This document shows positions 7,761 through 15,923 of a DNA stretch of 32,682 nt, one piece after another. The notes beneath the pieces are model-generated. The model was not told where the DNA came from and made no database searches. It worked only from the letters and a program-made list of their open reading frames with translations. Every line of letters begins with the position of its first letter. The first letter of the stretch is position 1. The stretch is from Scatonaster sp045598705 (lineage in GTDB: Bacteria; Bacillota; Clostridia; Saccharofermentanales; Saccharofermentanaceae): contig JAZLMM010000016.1 in assembly GCA_045598705.1 (NCBI GenBank), forward strand, positions 1 through 32,682. The letters run 5' to 3'. Position numbers and translations under genes: made by a program.

Positions 7761-9764
7761 ATGAAACGATTTCATAGAAAGATAGTTGCTTTGGTACTGT
7801 GTGTCATGATTCTTATGTCGCAGGGGATTACGCTTCTGGCGGACGATAAAGGTGAGACCGATAACACAAACCAAGTGGACATCAAGAATCTAAGTGCTTC
7901 GGACTGGATGAAGGAAATTCCGGATACTGCCTATTTAGCATCAATGAATATTCCGGGTTCACACGATTCGGGACTTCACAATGCGACAGCCGGATTCGGT
8001 TCTATGGCAGAGTGCCAGACTCTTTCCATCAAGGAACAACTCGAAGCTGGTGTGCGCTTCTTTGATATCAGACTTCGATATCCCGGTGACCCAGACGATA
8101 TTGGCACAAAAGATGAAAAGCATGAGTTATATGTTTGCCATGGACAAGGTTTTGTTTGCTGTGATGGTTATATCGTAAACAAAGAAGGAGATAAGGTGAA
8201 TTACACTTACAATATGGTTCTCGACGAGATGGCCGATTTCCTTGAGGAACATCCTAGCGAGACGATCTTTTACTTTACGCGAAATGAGTACTACCAATAC
8301 GACGAGAAGTTTAAAGACCCTTCGACAGAATCCTATCAGAATGAGCTGTGCTACAGAAGAGAAATGAAACGCGAAGAAGCAGCAATCATTAATCGCTTCA
8401 AAAAAGGCCCGAAGAATCCATCAACCGAAGAACAACTACTTCATTACGAAGATATTCAGAATCAAGACTTGTATCAAAAGAAAATGGGCGAGAGTCGCGG
8501 TAAGATTTACCATTTCCCAGATGAAGTGGGATTTGGCGATTTCATGGACCAGGGGAAATTCAATGAATATGATCTTTCATATAACGATAAATGGGCAAGA
8601 TTGAAACCTTTTTTTGACAGCGCGCCAAAGCAGAGTTTAGATACAAAAAAGACGAAGAAATACCGCGACGATGCGGAAGAGAAGAAAGCTGAGCCAAGTG
8701 AGGCCTTCCGCGCAGCATGGACTTCATGTACGGGACAGTTTACGTATAACGAGTATGGTGAGAAAGTATGTAATAACCTAGGAATCAAATTTCCTTTCAT
8801 GGACGTGTTAGTGCCTCCAACAGGTGGCGCAGAAGCGAAGGAAATGAATAAGTTGCTCATGAACTACAAGTTTGATTTCGGTGCCTACTACGGTTGGATT
8901 GCTATGGACATGATTACGGAAGATCTGGCACGATTGATCTTCCAGACAAATGATTTCAACCAAATTAAAGAAGTCATTTCACAGAAGGAGACAACCTATA
9001 TCCGAGATATACGTGGTTTCTGTGACTTCAAGTACGATGATGCGCTCCAGGCTTGCTATGAAGAAGGCTTTACACCACTTTTTGTAAGGACGATCAAAGG
9101 TCGTGCCTGTTACGATATCAATCCTGATGGATACCCGATTGTGCTGGGATATACGACGACAACTAATCCTGATGAAGCGATTACGGATATTGTCGGCCGC
9201 TTCGATAGCAATGTTCCCGGTAATTATTCGAAGGTAATTGTTCGAAATTCTTTATACAACTATTTCACTCGTGGAACGTCTATTTTCGAGGGGAGTGAGG
9301 ATACTTATTTGTTCGTTTCGAGAAGTAAGTCGCATAAGCCCATTCGGGAGATTGAGGTAAAGTATAAAGACAAAAGCCTCAAAGTAAAAGATGGCATGGT
9401 ATCTTTCGATTTGGATAAAGATAAGCCAGTCGGATCCCAAACAGTGTTTAACCTGCAAGAAGGCGTAGACATGGATGGACAAGCATTATTTATCGGTCTT
9501 CGTATGATCCGAGATGAGAACGCAAGGGGATACGGCACTTCTTTCGGAACAGGAAACATCATCATTATCGTGTCGTGTCTGGTTGTATTAGTTCTGGCGG
9601 TGTTCCTAATGATTGAGAAGAAGAGAAACATCGATCTGAAGAAGAAATTATGTCTGGCCACGGCATCGCTCGAGAAAGAAAATTCGAACAGTGGCGTAGA
9701 TACTGTGGAAACAGATGAAGGGAATACGGTAGAAACACCCGAGAACGAGTCTCAGGAAACCTGA
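7761..9764 (+). CDS. Membrane-anchored PI-PLC X-domain protein
   Basis: This 667-residue protein has a signal peptide (about residues 1-27) and a phosphatidylinositol-specific phospholipase C-like X domain. The motif NIPGSHDSGLH (H68, D69) supplies the first catalytic histidine, FDIRLR (R104) the next conserved strand, and VCHGQ (H127) the second histidine. Beyond the catalytic region is a long uncharacterised middle section. Near the C-terminus a single membrane helix (about 596-618) is followed by a basic then acidic 48-residue tail. The enzyme would thus be tethered outside the cell rather than secreted, much larger than the roughly 300-residue soluble bacterial PI-PLCs. AAAGGAGG (7747-7754) fixes the start at 7761; an upstream ATG at 7707 lacks support. 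Substrate could be inositol lipids or other phosphodiesters. Confidence 0.82.
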   Translation: MKRFHRKIVALVLCVMILMSQGITLLADDKGETDNTNQVDIKNLSASDWMKEIPDTAYLASMNIPGSHDSGLHNATAGFGSMAECQTLSIKEQLEAGVRFFDIRLRYPGDPDDIGTKDEKHELYVCHGQGFVCCDGYIVNKEGDKVNYTYNMVLDEMADFLEEHPSETIFYFTRNEYYQYDEKFKDPSTESYQNELCYRREMKREEAAIINRFKKGPKNPSTEEQLLHYEDIQNQDLYQKKMGESRGKIYHFPDEVGFGDFMDQGKFNEYDLSYNDKWARLKPFFDSAPKQSLDTKKTKKYRDDAEEKKAEPSEAFRAAWTSCTGQFTYNEYGEKVCNNLGIKFPFMDVLVPPTGGAEAKEMNKLLMNYKFDFGAYYGWIAMDMITEDLARLIFQTNDFNQIKEVISQKETTYIRDIRGFCDFKYDDALQACYEEGFTPLFVRTIKGRACYDINPDGYPIVLGYTTTTNPDEAITDIVGRFDSNVPGNYSKVIVRNSLYNYFTRGTSIFEGSEDTYLFVSRSKSHKPIREIEVKYKDKSLKVKDGMVSFDLDKDKPVGSQTVFNLQEGVDMDGQALFIGLRMIRDENARGYGTSFGTGNIIIIVSCLVVLVLAVFLMIEKKRNIDLKKKLCLATASLEKENSNSGVDTVETDEGNTVETPENESQET

Positions 9765-9766
9765 GA
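9750..9766. terminator. Short hairpin inside the overlapping stop codons of convergent genes
   Basis: TCTCAGG-AAA-CCTGAGA is a perfect inverted repeat that contains both stop codons: the + gene stops at 9762-9764 and the - gene at 9752-9754. It has no flanking T-run on either strand, so a terminator role is only suggested by position. Confidence 0.35.
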
Positions 9767-11167
9767 TTCGCGGGTAAGCTTACGCTTCACAACTACATAG
9801 TAGAGGAAGAGCGCAACAAAAGTAATGGCCCATGAAATGGGGTACGAAGCCAGGAGAATCTTGTAGGCGGCGACGCCTTCACTCCTGGCTTTATAATGCG
9901 CATAAATCGTATATACCCAAAGGAGACGTAACCCGCAGCTTCCGATAACGGTAGCAACCATCGGGTAGACGGAACGCTTGATGCCACGAAGCATGCCGGA
10001 ACCGCAGTCCATGAGACCGCAGAGAAAATCGGGTATAACCAGAATGAGCATGCGGGCCATGCCGAATTTAATGGATTCCGGTGAATCAGGAAGATACAGA
10101 CGTAGCAGAGGCTCACCGAAAACATAGGCACCGAAGCCGAGAATCAGGCCAATGGAAGTAATAGCCAGAAGTGAAGCGCGATAGATATCGTTTAGACGCT
10201 CATACTTCTTCGCACCGTAATTCTGTCCGGCAAAAGTCATGCAACCCTGTGTAAAGGAGTTCATGCCCGCGTAGATGAAGGAGTCGATGTTCATGCAGGC
10301 ACTGTTGCCCGCGGCACAGAAAGTACCGAGTGAATTGACGGAGGACTGGATAATGACGTTGGAGAAAGAGAACAGCGTGTTCTGCAATCCGACCGGCAGA
10401 CCGAGCTTCAGAATCTTCGACAATGGTTTCTTACGGATGCGCAATTCGAAGATGAAGAGTCGACATTCGCCGGAATGATGCATCAACGCCATGGTCATCA
10501 GAATGGCGGAGAGGATCTGCGAGGCAACGGTTGCGATGGCAACACCTGCCACGCCCATGTTGAAGCCAGCGACCAGAACGATATTGAGGATCACATTGAG
10601 TACTCCGGAGGTCGTCAGATAAATCAGCGGTCGCTTCGTATCACCGGTTGCGACGATGATGGCACGACCGAAGGTGTAGATCATGAAAGCGGGAGCACCG
10701 ATGAAGTAGATGCGCATATATGTGGTGGCCTGATCGATGGATTCAGCCGTCGTCCCCATCCATTCCAAGAAAGTACGTGCAAAGATGACACCGACGATGC
10801 CGGTGAGTACGCCGAAGATCACACCCAAAGAGAAGATGGTGTGCGTCAGATCATGGATGCGATCTTTCTGATTCGCACCCAGTGTTGCAGCCAACACGAC
10901 AGTGGCGCCTAACGAGATGCCGACAAACAGGTTAATAATCAGGTTGATGAGCGGGGAGCAGGAGCCAACTGCGGCAACGGCGGTATCGCCGACGAACTGA
11001 CCGACGACCACAATATCGGCGGCATTGAAGAGTAGCTGGAGAACCTGTGTGATCACAATCGGCACACTATAGAGGATCAGCGGCATGAGCACCGGACCGT
11101 TGAGCATGTCCACGACATGTTCCGACTTACGACGTTTCAATAATTTGTTGTGACTCATCTCAGACAT
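9752..11167 (-). CDS. MATE family efflux transporter
   Basis: This 471-residue protein has about twelve membrane helices and the MATE pattern: an N-terminal GPVLMPLILYSVPIVITQVLQ, then FNAADIVVVGQFVG, and a pseudo-repeated second half beginning near LGLPVGLQNTLFSFSN. MATE proteins export drugs, metabolites or peptides using Na+ or H+ gradients. The start at 11167 (MSEMSHNK) is preceded by GTGGAG at 7-nt spacing; an ATG six codons upstream would fall on that site. The gene is the only - strand gene in the first 20 kb and its stop overlaps the convergent PI-PLC gene by 13 bp. The substrate cannot be predicted. Confidence 0.93.
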   Translation of the reverse strand: MSEMSHNKLLKRRKSEHVVDMLNGPVLMPLILYSVPIVITQVLQLLFNAADIVVVGQFVGDTAVAAVGSCSPLINLIINLFVGISLGATVVLAATLGANQKDRIHDLTHTIFSLGVIFGVLTGIVGVIFARTFLEWMGTTAESIDQATTYMRIYFIGAPAFMIYTFGRAIIVATGDTKRPLIYLTTSGVLNVILNIVLVAGFNMGVAGVAIATVASQILSAILMTMALMHHSGECRLFIFELRIRKKPLSKILKLGLPVGLQNTLFSFSNVIIQSSVNSLGTFCAAGNSACMNIDSFIYAGMNSFTQGCMTFAGQNYGAKKYERLNDIYRASLLAITSIGLILGFGAYVFGEPLLRLYLPDSPESIKFGMARMLILVIPDFLCGLMDCGSGMLRGIKRSVYPMVATVIGSCGLRLLWVYTIYAHYKARSEGVAAYKILLASYPISWAITFVALFLYYVVVKRKLTRESQVS

Positions 11168-11197
11168 AGCAAAACTCCACTTCAATCATAGGAGAAA

Positions 11198-11227
11198 TTC
11201 TACCATGACGAGATGGGAAATAGTCAC
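11198..11227 (-). promoter_or_regulatory. Probable promoter for the MATE gene
   Basis: On the - strand TGGTAGAAT (11198-11206) is an extended -10, with GTGACT (11222-11227) 18 bp upstream as a -35-like element. It lies about 30 bp before the MATE start. Confidence 0.5.
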
Positions 11228-11353
11228 TTCACACCGTTGTGCATTTGACCGAAAATCCATGAACTTTCACCTGCTTGCTTACACAGTCGGATAACGAGCC
11301 TAAGTCGCCAGAGGCCAAGGGAGGCTTCCCGAGCGAAACATTTTCTTGGATTG

Positions 11354-11362
11354 TGGTAAAAT
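11354..11362 (+). promoter_or_regulatory. Extended -10 promoter for the SGNH hydrolase operon
   Basis: TGGTAAAAT matches the TGn-TATAAT extended -10 pattern and lies 28 bp before the start codon at 11391. No good -35 is visible, as is common for extended -10 promoters. Confidence 0.5.
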
Positions 11363-11390
11363 AACAGAATAGTGGGGAGGAAGTGAAGTA

Positions 11391-12083
11391 ATGGAAACTT
11401 TTGCGGCATTTGGAGATTCGGTATTAAAGGGTGTCATCTACGAAGATGAGCATTATCATGTTTCGGAGGCATCTTTCCAGAAAATATGTGAGGATTCATT
11501 CGGCATTGTCGTGGAGAATCGAGCGCGCTTTGGTAGCACCATTACCAAGGGTGAACAGGTCCTAGAGAGAAGTTTGGATAAGATTCGTGAGTGCTCCGGT
11601 CAATATGTCATCCTTGAATTCGGCGGCAATGACTGTGACTTCAACTGGAAAGAAATAGCAGAAGAGCCGGATCGTGAACACTTGCCTTTCAATACAATCA
11701 CAGACTTCGTAAGTACATATACCAACATCATTAACGAGATCAAAGACATGGGCAAAAGACCGGTCCTGCTCTCGCTTCCGCCGATCGACTCGACAAGATA
11801 TTTCGCCCATATCTCGCGTGGCCTAAACGCGGAGAATATTATGAAGTGGATGCGTGACGATAAGCAATTCATGACCAACTGGCATGAACGATATAACATC
11901 GAGGTCTTCAAGATGGCGATTGCCAACGATGTGCCGGTCATCGATATCACATCCATCTTCTTAGAAGAGAAGGACTATGCCCGTTTCCTTTGCATCGATG
12001 GTATTCATCCCAATGAGGAAGGCCACAAATTGATCGCCAAAGCGATTCAGGAAGATGTGAAACGTAGAGAAATCGTTCTATAA
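11391..12083 (+). CDS. SGNH/GDSL family hydrolase
   Basis: This 230-residue cytoplasmic protein (no signal peptide) has the SGNH blocks: FGDS (nucleophile S10), a block-III GGND (residues 78-81) and DGIHPNEEGH (D203, H206) completing the catalytic triad. Such enzymes hydrolyse esters, for example acetyl groups on sugars or lipids. GGGGAGGAAG (11373-11382) precedes the ATG. It heads a likely three-gene operon with an FMN-dependent oxidoreductase (84-bp gap with small hairpins) and a TIM-barrel/DUF3795 protein. The natural ester is unknown; the neighbours suggest small-molecule or carbohydrate metabolism. Confidence 0.88.
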   Translation: METFAAFGDSVLKGVIYEDEHYHVSEASFQKICEDSFGIVVENRARFGSTITKGEQVLERSLDKIRECSGQYVILEFGGNDCDFNWKEIAEEPDREHLPFNTITDFVSTYTNIINEIKDMGKRPVLLSLPPIDSTRYFAHISRGLNAENIMKWMRDDKQFMTNWHERYNIEVFKMAIANDVPVIDITSIFLEEKDYARFLCIDGIHPNEEGHKLIAKAIQEDVKRREIVL

Positions 12084-12167
12084 GCCACCGTGGACGAAAG
12101 GATGTACTTCTCATCCTGCACGTTGCGCAACTTGGCGCATACGCGCGAAAGCGAAAGGAGAGACAAG

Positions 12168-13064
12168 ATGACATACAAACGAATGGCGGATGCGAATGAA
12201 ATAACTGCACGTTACATGGACAGTATCCTGATTAAGGAACGTCTGATTGATTCCGTCGTGGCTGACACAAGTGTTCAGCTTTTTGGTGAGACGTTTTCGA
12301 GTCCTGTGATGACCCCGGCTTTCTCTCACTTGATGGGCTACAAAGATCGTCCCATGACCGGACTTGAAGAGTATTCTACGGCGGCAAAAGAACTCAATAT
12401 CTTAAACTTTGTCGGGATGATGGAGAATGATTTTTTCCAGAAGATCGTGAATACAGGGGCGAAGACGGTCCGCATCGTCAAGCCCTATGCAGACAATGGT
12501 AAAGTACGCGATCAGATTCAATTTGCAGAAGAAGTAGGTGCTTGGGGCATAGGAATGGATATCGACCACATCTTCGGTATGACCGGTTTGGATATCGTAA
12601 TGGGTGAGAAGATGGCTGAGCAGACATCTGATATGATTGAATCTTATATTGCTTCGACGCGCCTGCCGTTCTTTGTGAAAGGCGTGTTAAGCGTGGAAGA
12701 TGCAGTCAAGGCGGCGGACTTAGGCGCCCAGGCCATCATCGTGAGCCATCACCATGGACGCATGCCCTATGCGGTGCCGCCGTTGATGATGTTGCCAAGT
12801 ATTCGCGCAGCCTTGAAAGATCGTGATGTAAAGATTATTGTGGATTGCGGCATCCAGTCTGGAGCAGACGTCTATAAGTGTCTGGCCCTTGGCGCCGATG
12901 CGGCGGCGGTCGGACGTTCGATGCTGCCATCTCTGGAAGAAGACGGTGTCGAAGGCGCGAAGAAGATGATTAGCGATGTGAATGCAGAACTTCGTTTCAT
13001 CATGAGCTGCACAGGATTTGCTCACGTCAGCGAGATCGATGATACTTGTCTAGTTCGCGTATAA
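12168..13064 (+). CDS. Alpha-hydroxy-acid oxidizing FMN-dependent protein, short form
   Basis: This 298-residue TIM-barrel flavoprotein resembles the lactate/glycolate oxidase family. It keeps the FMN-contacting lysine in FFVKGVLSVEDA (K171), a histidine-arginine pair in VSHHHGR (H195, R198), DCGIQSG (D226) for phosphate binding, and ALGADAAAVGR. Family members usually read SNHGGR at the active site; here the asparagine and the first glycine are both histidine. It is also shorter than the usual 350-380 residues and lacks the N-terminal segment that supplies a substrate-contacting tyrosine. AAAGGAG before 12168 sets the start. The reaction may therefore be other than simple hydroxy-acid oxidation. 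Probably co-transcribed with its neighbours. Confidence 0.75.
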   Translation: MTYKRMADANEITARYMDSILIKERLIDSVVADTSVQLFGETFSSPVMTPAFSHLMGYKDRPMTGLEEYSTAAKELNILNFVGMMENDFFQKIVNTGAKTVRIVKPYADNGKVRDQIQFAEEVGAWGIGMDIDHIFGMTGLDIVMGEKMAEQTSDMIESYIASTRLPFFVKGVLSVEDAVKAADLGAQAIIVSHHHGRMPYAVPPLMMLPSIRAALKDRDVKIIVDCGIQSGADVYKCLALGADAAAVGRSMLPSLEEDGVEGAKKMISDVNAELRFIMSCTGFAHVSEIDDTCLVRV

Positions 13065-13119
13065 GCAGACTAGCAATATCAGGATGGAGTCATCCGGAAA
13101 TAGGGTAAGGAGGACGAAT

Positions 13120-14346
13120 ATGATTCAGTTTGGAATGCCGACATTGATTGAGAATTCAACGCTTGAGGAAAATGTGGCGCTTTGCCGCGAACTAGGCCTC
13201 AAGTTTATCGAGTTAAATATGAATTTCCCTGAGTATCAGATCGATCGGTTAGAAGATACGGATCGACTGATTCGACTTGCTGAAGCCGCAGGCATCTACT
13301 ACACCATTCATCTCGATGAGAATCTGAATATTGCGGATTTCAACCCACTGGTTTCCGAGGCCTATCTTGAGACCGTGCGACGAGCCATTCGTGTGGCGGA
13401 GCGATTGTTGCCGCTGAAAGACCGATTTGGCGAACCTTCTCAACCATTGACCATCAATATGCATATGCATCACGGCATTCACATTACGCTTCCAGACCGG
13501 AAAGTACAGATGTACGACCGTGATTTTGACACATATATGAAGGCGTTCGCGAAGTACCGCAATTTGTGTGAGGAATGGATCGGTGAGGAAGACATCAAGA
13601 TCGTCATCGAGAATACCGAGGGCTTCCGTGGATACGAGCAGAAGGCGATCGATTTCCTGCTTCAGAGCCCGAAGTTCGGCCTGACATGGGATATCGGGCA
13701 TTCGAAGGCGGTGAAAGAGATAGATGTGCCGTTTATATTGGCACGTCAGGACAAACTGGTGCATTTCCATATTCACGATGGGAAAGAGGAGCCGCCGAAG
13801 AATCATCTCGCTTTGGGTGACGGGGAGATCGATCTTCAGGATCGACTTCGCACCGCGGACCACTGCAATGCTCGTTGCGTACTCGAGACCAAGACGATCG
13901 AGGCACTTCGGAAGTCGGTCCGGTGGTTAAGACTGCCCAAGCGCGAGTTGGGCATTGCAAGGTGTGGCCTGGCCTGTTGCCTCTGCTCGGAGAATATCAC
14001 CTGCAAAGGCTGTCGTCAGGACGGTTTTCTGGACCTGTCATGGTGTCAGGATGCAGCGTGGTGTGAGGTGAGAAAATGCGTGCTGGAGCAAGGAATCAAG
14101 GGGTGCTACGAGTGTGCGGCCGACGGCTGTACCCCAGCGACCTGCCACAAAGGACTTCTTGCGGATAAGATCAAGCCGAGAGCCTTTGCCGAATATGTAA
14201 GAAGATACGGAATGGACGATCTGCTGGATCATCTGGAGCGTAATGCAGAGGCCGGCATTGTCTACCATAGAGAAGGTATTATTGGCGATTACGATGATTT
14301 TGACGACATCGAGACGTTAATCGAGTTTATTCGTATGGGAAAATGA
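13120..14346 (+). CDS. Sugar isomerase/epimerase-like TIM barrel fused to DUF3795
   Basis: This 408-residue protein joins two domains. Residues 1 to about 272 are an AP-endonuclease-2/xylose-isomerase-like barrel with the metal-ligand pattern IEN (E164), DIGH (D191, H194), HFHIHD (H216, H218) and LETK (E256). Residues about 278-345 form a cysteine-rich DUF3795-like module starting ARCGLACCLCS (C282, C286, C287, C289), continuing CKGC, WC, CEVRKC and CYEC, about 15 cysteines in all, which could bind zinc or an iron-sulphur cluster. A helical tail follows. AAGGAGG sets the ATG at 13120. No frameshift or linker scar is visible at the junction, so this looks like a true fusion. The barrel's sugar or sugar-acid substrate is unknown. 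Confidence 0.8.
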   Translation: MIQFGMPTLIENSTLEENVALCRELGLKFIELNMNFPEYQIDRLEDTDRLIRLAEAAGIYYTIHLDENLNIADFNPLVSEAYLETVRRAIRVAERLLPLKDRFGEPSQPLTINMHMHHGIHITLPDRKVQMYDRDFDTYMKAFAKYRNLCEEWIGEEDIKIVIENTEGFRGYEQKAIDFLLQSPKFGLTWDIGHSKAVKEIDVPFILARQDKLVHFHIHDGKEEPPKNHLALGDGEIDLQDRLRTADHCNARCVLETKTIEALRKSVRWLRLPKRELGIARCGLACCLCSENITCKGCRQDGFLDLSWCQDAAWCEVRKCVLEQGIKGCYECAADGCTPATCHKGLLADKIKPRAFAEYVRRYGMDDLLDHLERNAEAGIVYHREGIIGDYDDFDDIETLIEFIRMGK

Positions 14347-14347
14347 C

Positions 14348-14370
14348 TCGCGGATTTTCGCTGATTTTTT
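14348..14370 (+). terminator. Weak hairpin plus T6 after the TIM/DUF3795 gene
   Basis: TCGCG (14348-14352) pairs with CGC and GA (14359-14364, one bulged T) and is followed directly by TTTTTT. The stem is short, but position and T-run fit an intrinsic terminator. Confidence 0.4.
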
Positions 14371-14409
14371 GAATTCACCGGTCAGTGTACCAATAATGGA
14401 CAGGCAAGA

Positions 14410-14418
14410 TGCTATAAT
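14410..14418 (+). promoter_or_regulatory. Extended -10 promoter for the DUF2130 gene
   Basis: TGCTATAAT is a perfect TGn extended -10. It lies 71 bp before the start codon. The leader contains a palindromic CGCGA-GCGA-TCGCG stem (about 14451-14464) just before the ribosome binding site. Confidence 0.6.
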
Positions 14419-14488
14419 GACTACAGAATGATACAGAATGATAAGTTTGACGCGAGCGATCGCGAGTGGATGAATGGAGGTATTCCTC

Positions 14489-15772
14489 ATGCAAGAAATT
14501 AAATGTCCGAAGTGTGGCGGTGTTTTCCAGGTTGACGAGTCCGGTTATGCGGCCATCGTGAAACAGGTGCGAGACAAAGAATTCAGTAAGGAATTAGAAG
14601 CGCATGACCACAGACTTCTTGAAGAGAAGGAGAACGCGGTCAAGTTGGCTGTGACGGAAGCGCAGGCGGATAAGGATAAGCGTATAGCGGAACTGGAGCA
14701 GAAGCTGGCGTTGGCGGAGTCCGAGAAGAAGACGGCCCTTCAACAGCAGGAAGCAGACAATCTTAAGGCCCTATCCGAGAAGGATGCGAAAATCATGGAG
14801 CTCAATGCCAGAATTGAGTTGGACAAGACTAAGTCTGCGACGGCACTCATTGAGGCAACTGCTCAGAAAGAGTCTGAAATTACTGAACTTCGCAACCAGT
14901 TGAGCCTAGAGAAGAAAGAATATGAATTGAAAGAGAAGTCTATGCAGGATGCGCACCGCGAGGAACTCAAGCGGAAAGATGAAGAAATTAGTTACCACAA
15001 GGACTATAAGAGTAAGCTGTCTACGAAGATGGTAGGTGAGTCGCTTGAGCAGCACTGCGAGAGTGAGTTCAACAAAATTCGTATGACGGCTTTCCCGAGG
15101 GCGCAGTTCGGGAAAGACAACGATGCGAGAAGTGGTAGTAAGGGTGACTATATCTATCGTGACTTCGCAGAGGATGGTACAGAAATCATCTCCATCATGT
15201 TCGAAATGAAGAATGAGATGGATACCACGGCGACGAAACATAAGAATAAGGACTTCTTCAAGGAACTGGATAAGGACCGTAAGGAGAAGGGGTGCGAATA
15301 TGCAGTGCTGGTTTCTCTTCTGGAAGCGGACAGCGAACTCTATAACAATGGAATCGTAGATGTGTCCTATGAATATGAGAAGATGTACGTCATCCGCCCA
15401 CAGTTCTTCATCCCACTTATTACCATCCTGCGTAATGCTTCGCTGAACGCGGCGTCTTATAAGCATCAGTTGGCCGTTATCCAGAATCAGAACATTGATA
15501 TTACGAATTTTGAGAATGCCATGAACGACTTTAAGGACAAGTTCAGCAATAACGTACGTCTGGCCAGCGACCAGTTCAAGGCGGCCATTGATGATATTGA
15601 TAAGAGTATCAAGGCGCTGGAGAAGACCAAAGAAGACCTCCTGAAGTCTGGAAGAAATATGCGTCTGGCTAATGACAAGCTTCAGGACCTCTCGGTGAAG
15701 AAGCTGACACGTGACAACCCGACCATGAAGGCCATGTTCGATGTCCAGTATGAACAGGGGAAGACAGACTGA
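14489..15772 (+). CDS. DUF2130 domain coiled-coil protein
   Basis: This 427-residue protein starts with a small CxxC element (IKCPKCGGVFQVDESGY) followed by a long, highly charged coiled coil (about residues 25-165). A globular DUF2130 domain (about 175-340) contains conserved stretches such as GESLEQHCESEFN, GSKGDYIYRD and MFEMKNEMD. The last of these resembles the restriction-endonuclease-like E-x-K core, so a nuclease ancestry has been suggested for the family, without proof. A second helical segment ends the protein. GGAGG at 14476-14480 sets the ATG at 14489. It stands alone behind its own promoter. No defence genes flank it. Confidence 0.85.
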   Translation: MQEIKCPKCGGVFQVDESGYAAIVKQVRDKEFSKELEAHDHRLLEEKENAVKLAVTEAQADKDKRIAELEQKLALAESEKKTALQQQEADNLKALSEKDAKIMELNARIELDKTKSATALIEATAQKESEITELRNQLSLEKKEYELKEKSMQDAHREELKRKDEEISYHKDYKSKLSTKMVGESLEQHCESEFNKIRMTAFPRAQFGKDNDARSGSKGDYIYRDFAEDGTEIISIMFEMKNEMDTTATKHKNKDFFKELDKDRKEKGCEYAVLVSLLEADSELYNNGIVDVSYEYEKMYVIRPQFFIPLITILRNASLNAASYKHQLAVIQNQNIDITNFENAMNDFKDKFSNNVRLASDQFKAAIDDIDKSIKALEKTKEDLLKSGRNMRLANDKLQDLSVKKLTRDNPTMKAMFDVQYEQGKTD

Positions 15773-15824
15773 ACTTTTGATGTGTGTATATTCCACATGC
15801 CATATATCACAGATGAGGATATTT

Positions 15825-15889
15825 TGGTAAAATAGTTGCGATGAGATGATTCTCTCTCGGTGAGGTAAGGTGTCTTTGCTGAGAGAGAA
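15825..15889 (+). promoter_or_regulatory. Extended -10 promoter and leader stem-loop of the lipoprotein gene
   Basis: TGGTAAAAT (15825-15833) is an extended -10. In the leader, TTCTCTCTCGG (15850-15860) pairs over its full 11 nt (one G-U) with CTGAGAGAGAA (15879-15889). The 18-nt loop contains GAGGTAAGG and an in-frame GTG at 15870. The stem could control translation or mRNA stability. Confidence 0.5.
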
Positions 15890-15923
15890 CGTCTTGAAAG
15901 TTTTTTCTGATAAGAGGCATGCA

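Noticed and set aside
10475..10912. 145-codon + strand frame inside the MATE gene
   Set aside because: It is antisense to conserved membrane segments, and the His/Asp/Gly-rich product looks like a shadow translation.
14489..15772. DUF2130 protein as part of a defence island
   Set aside because: No restriction, toxin or phage-defence gene flanks it; the nuclease-like fold is only a family-level suggestion.
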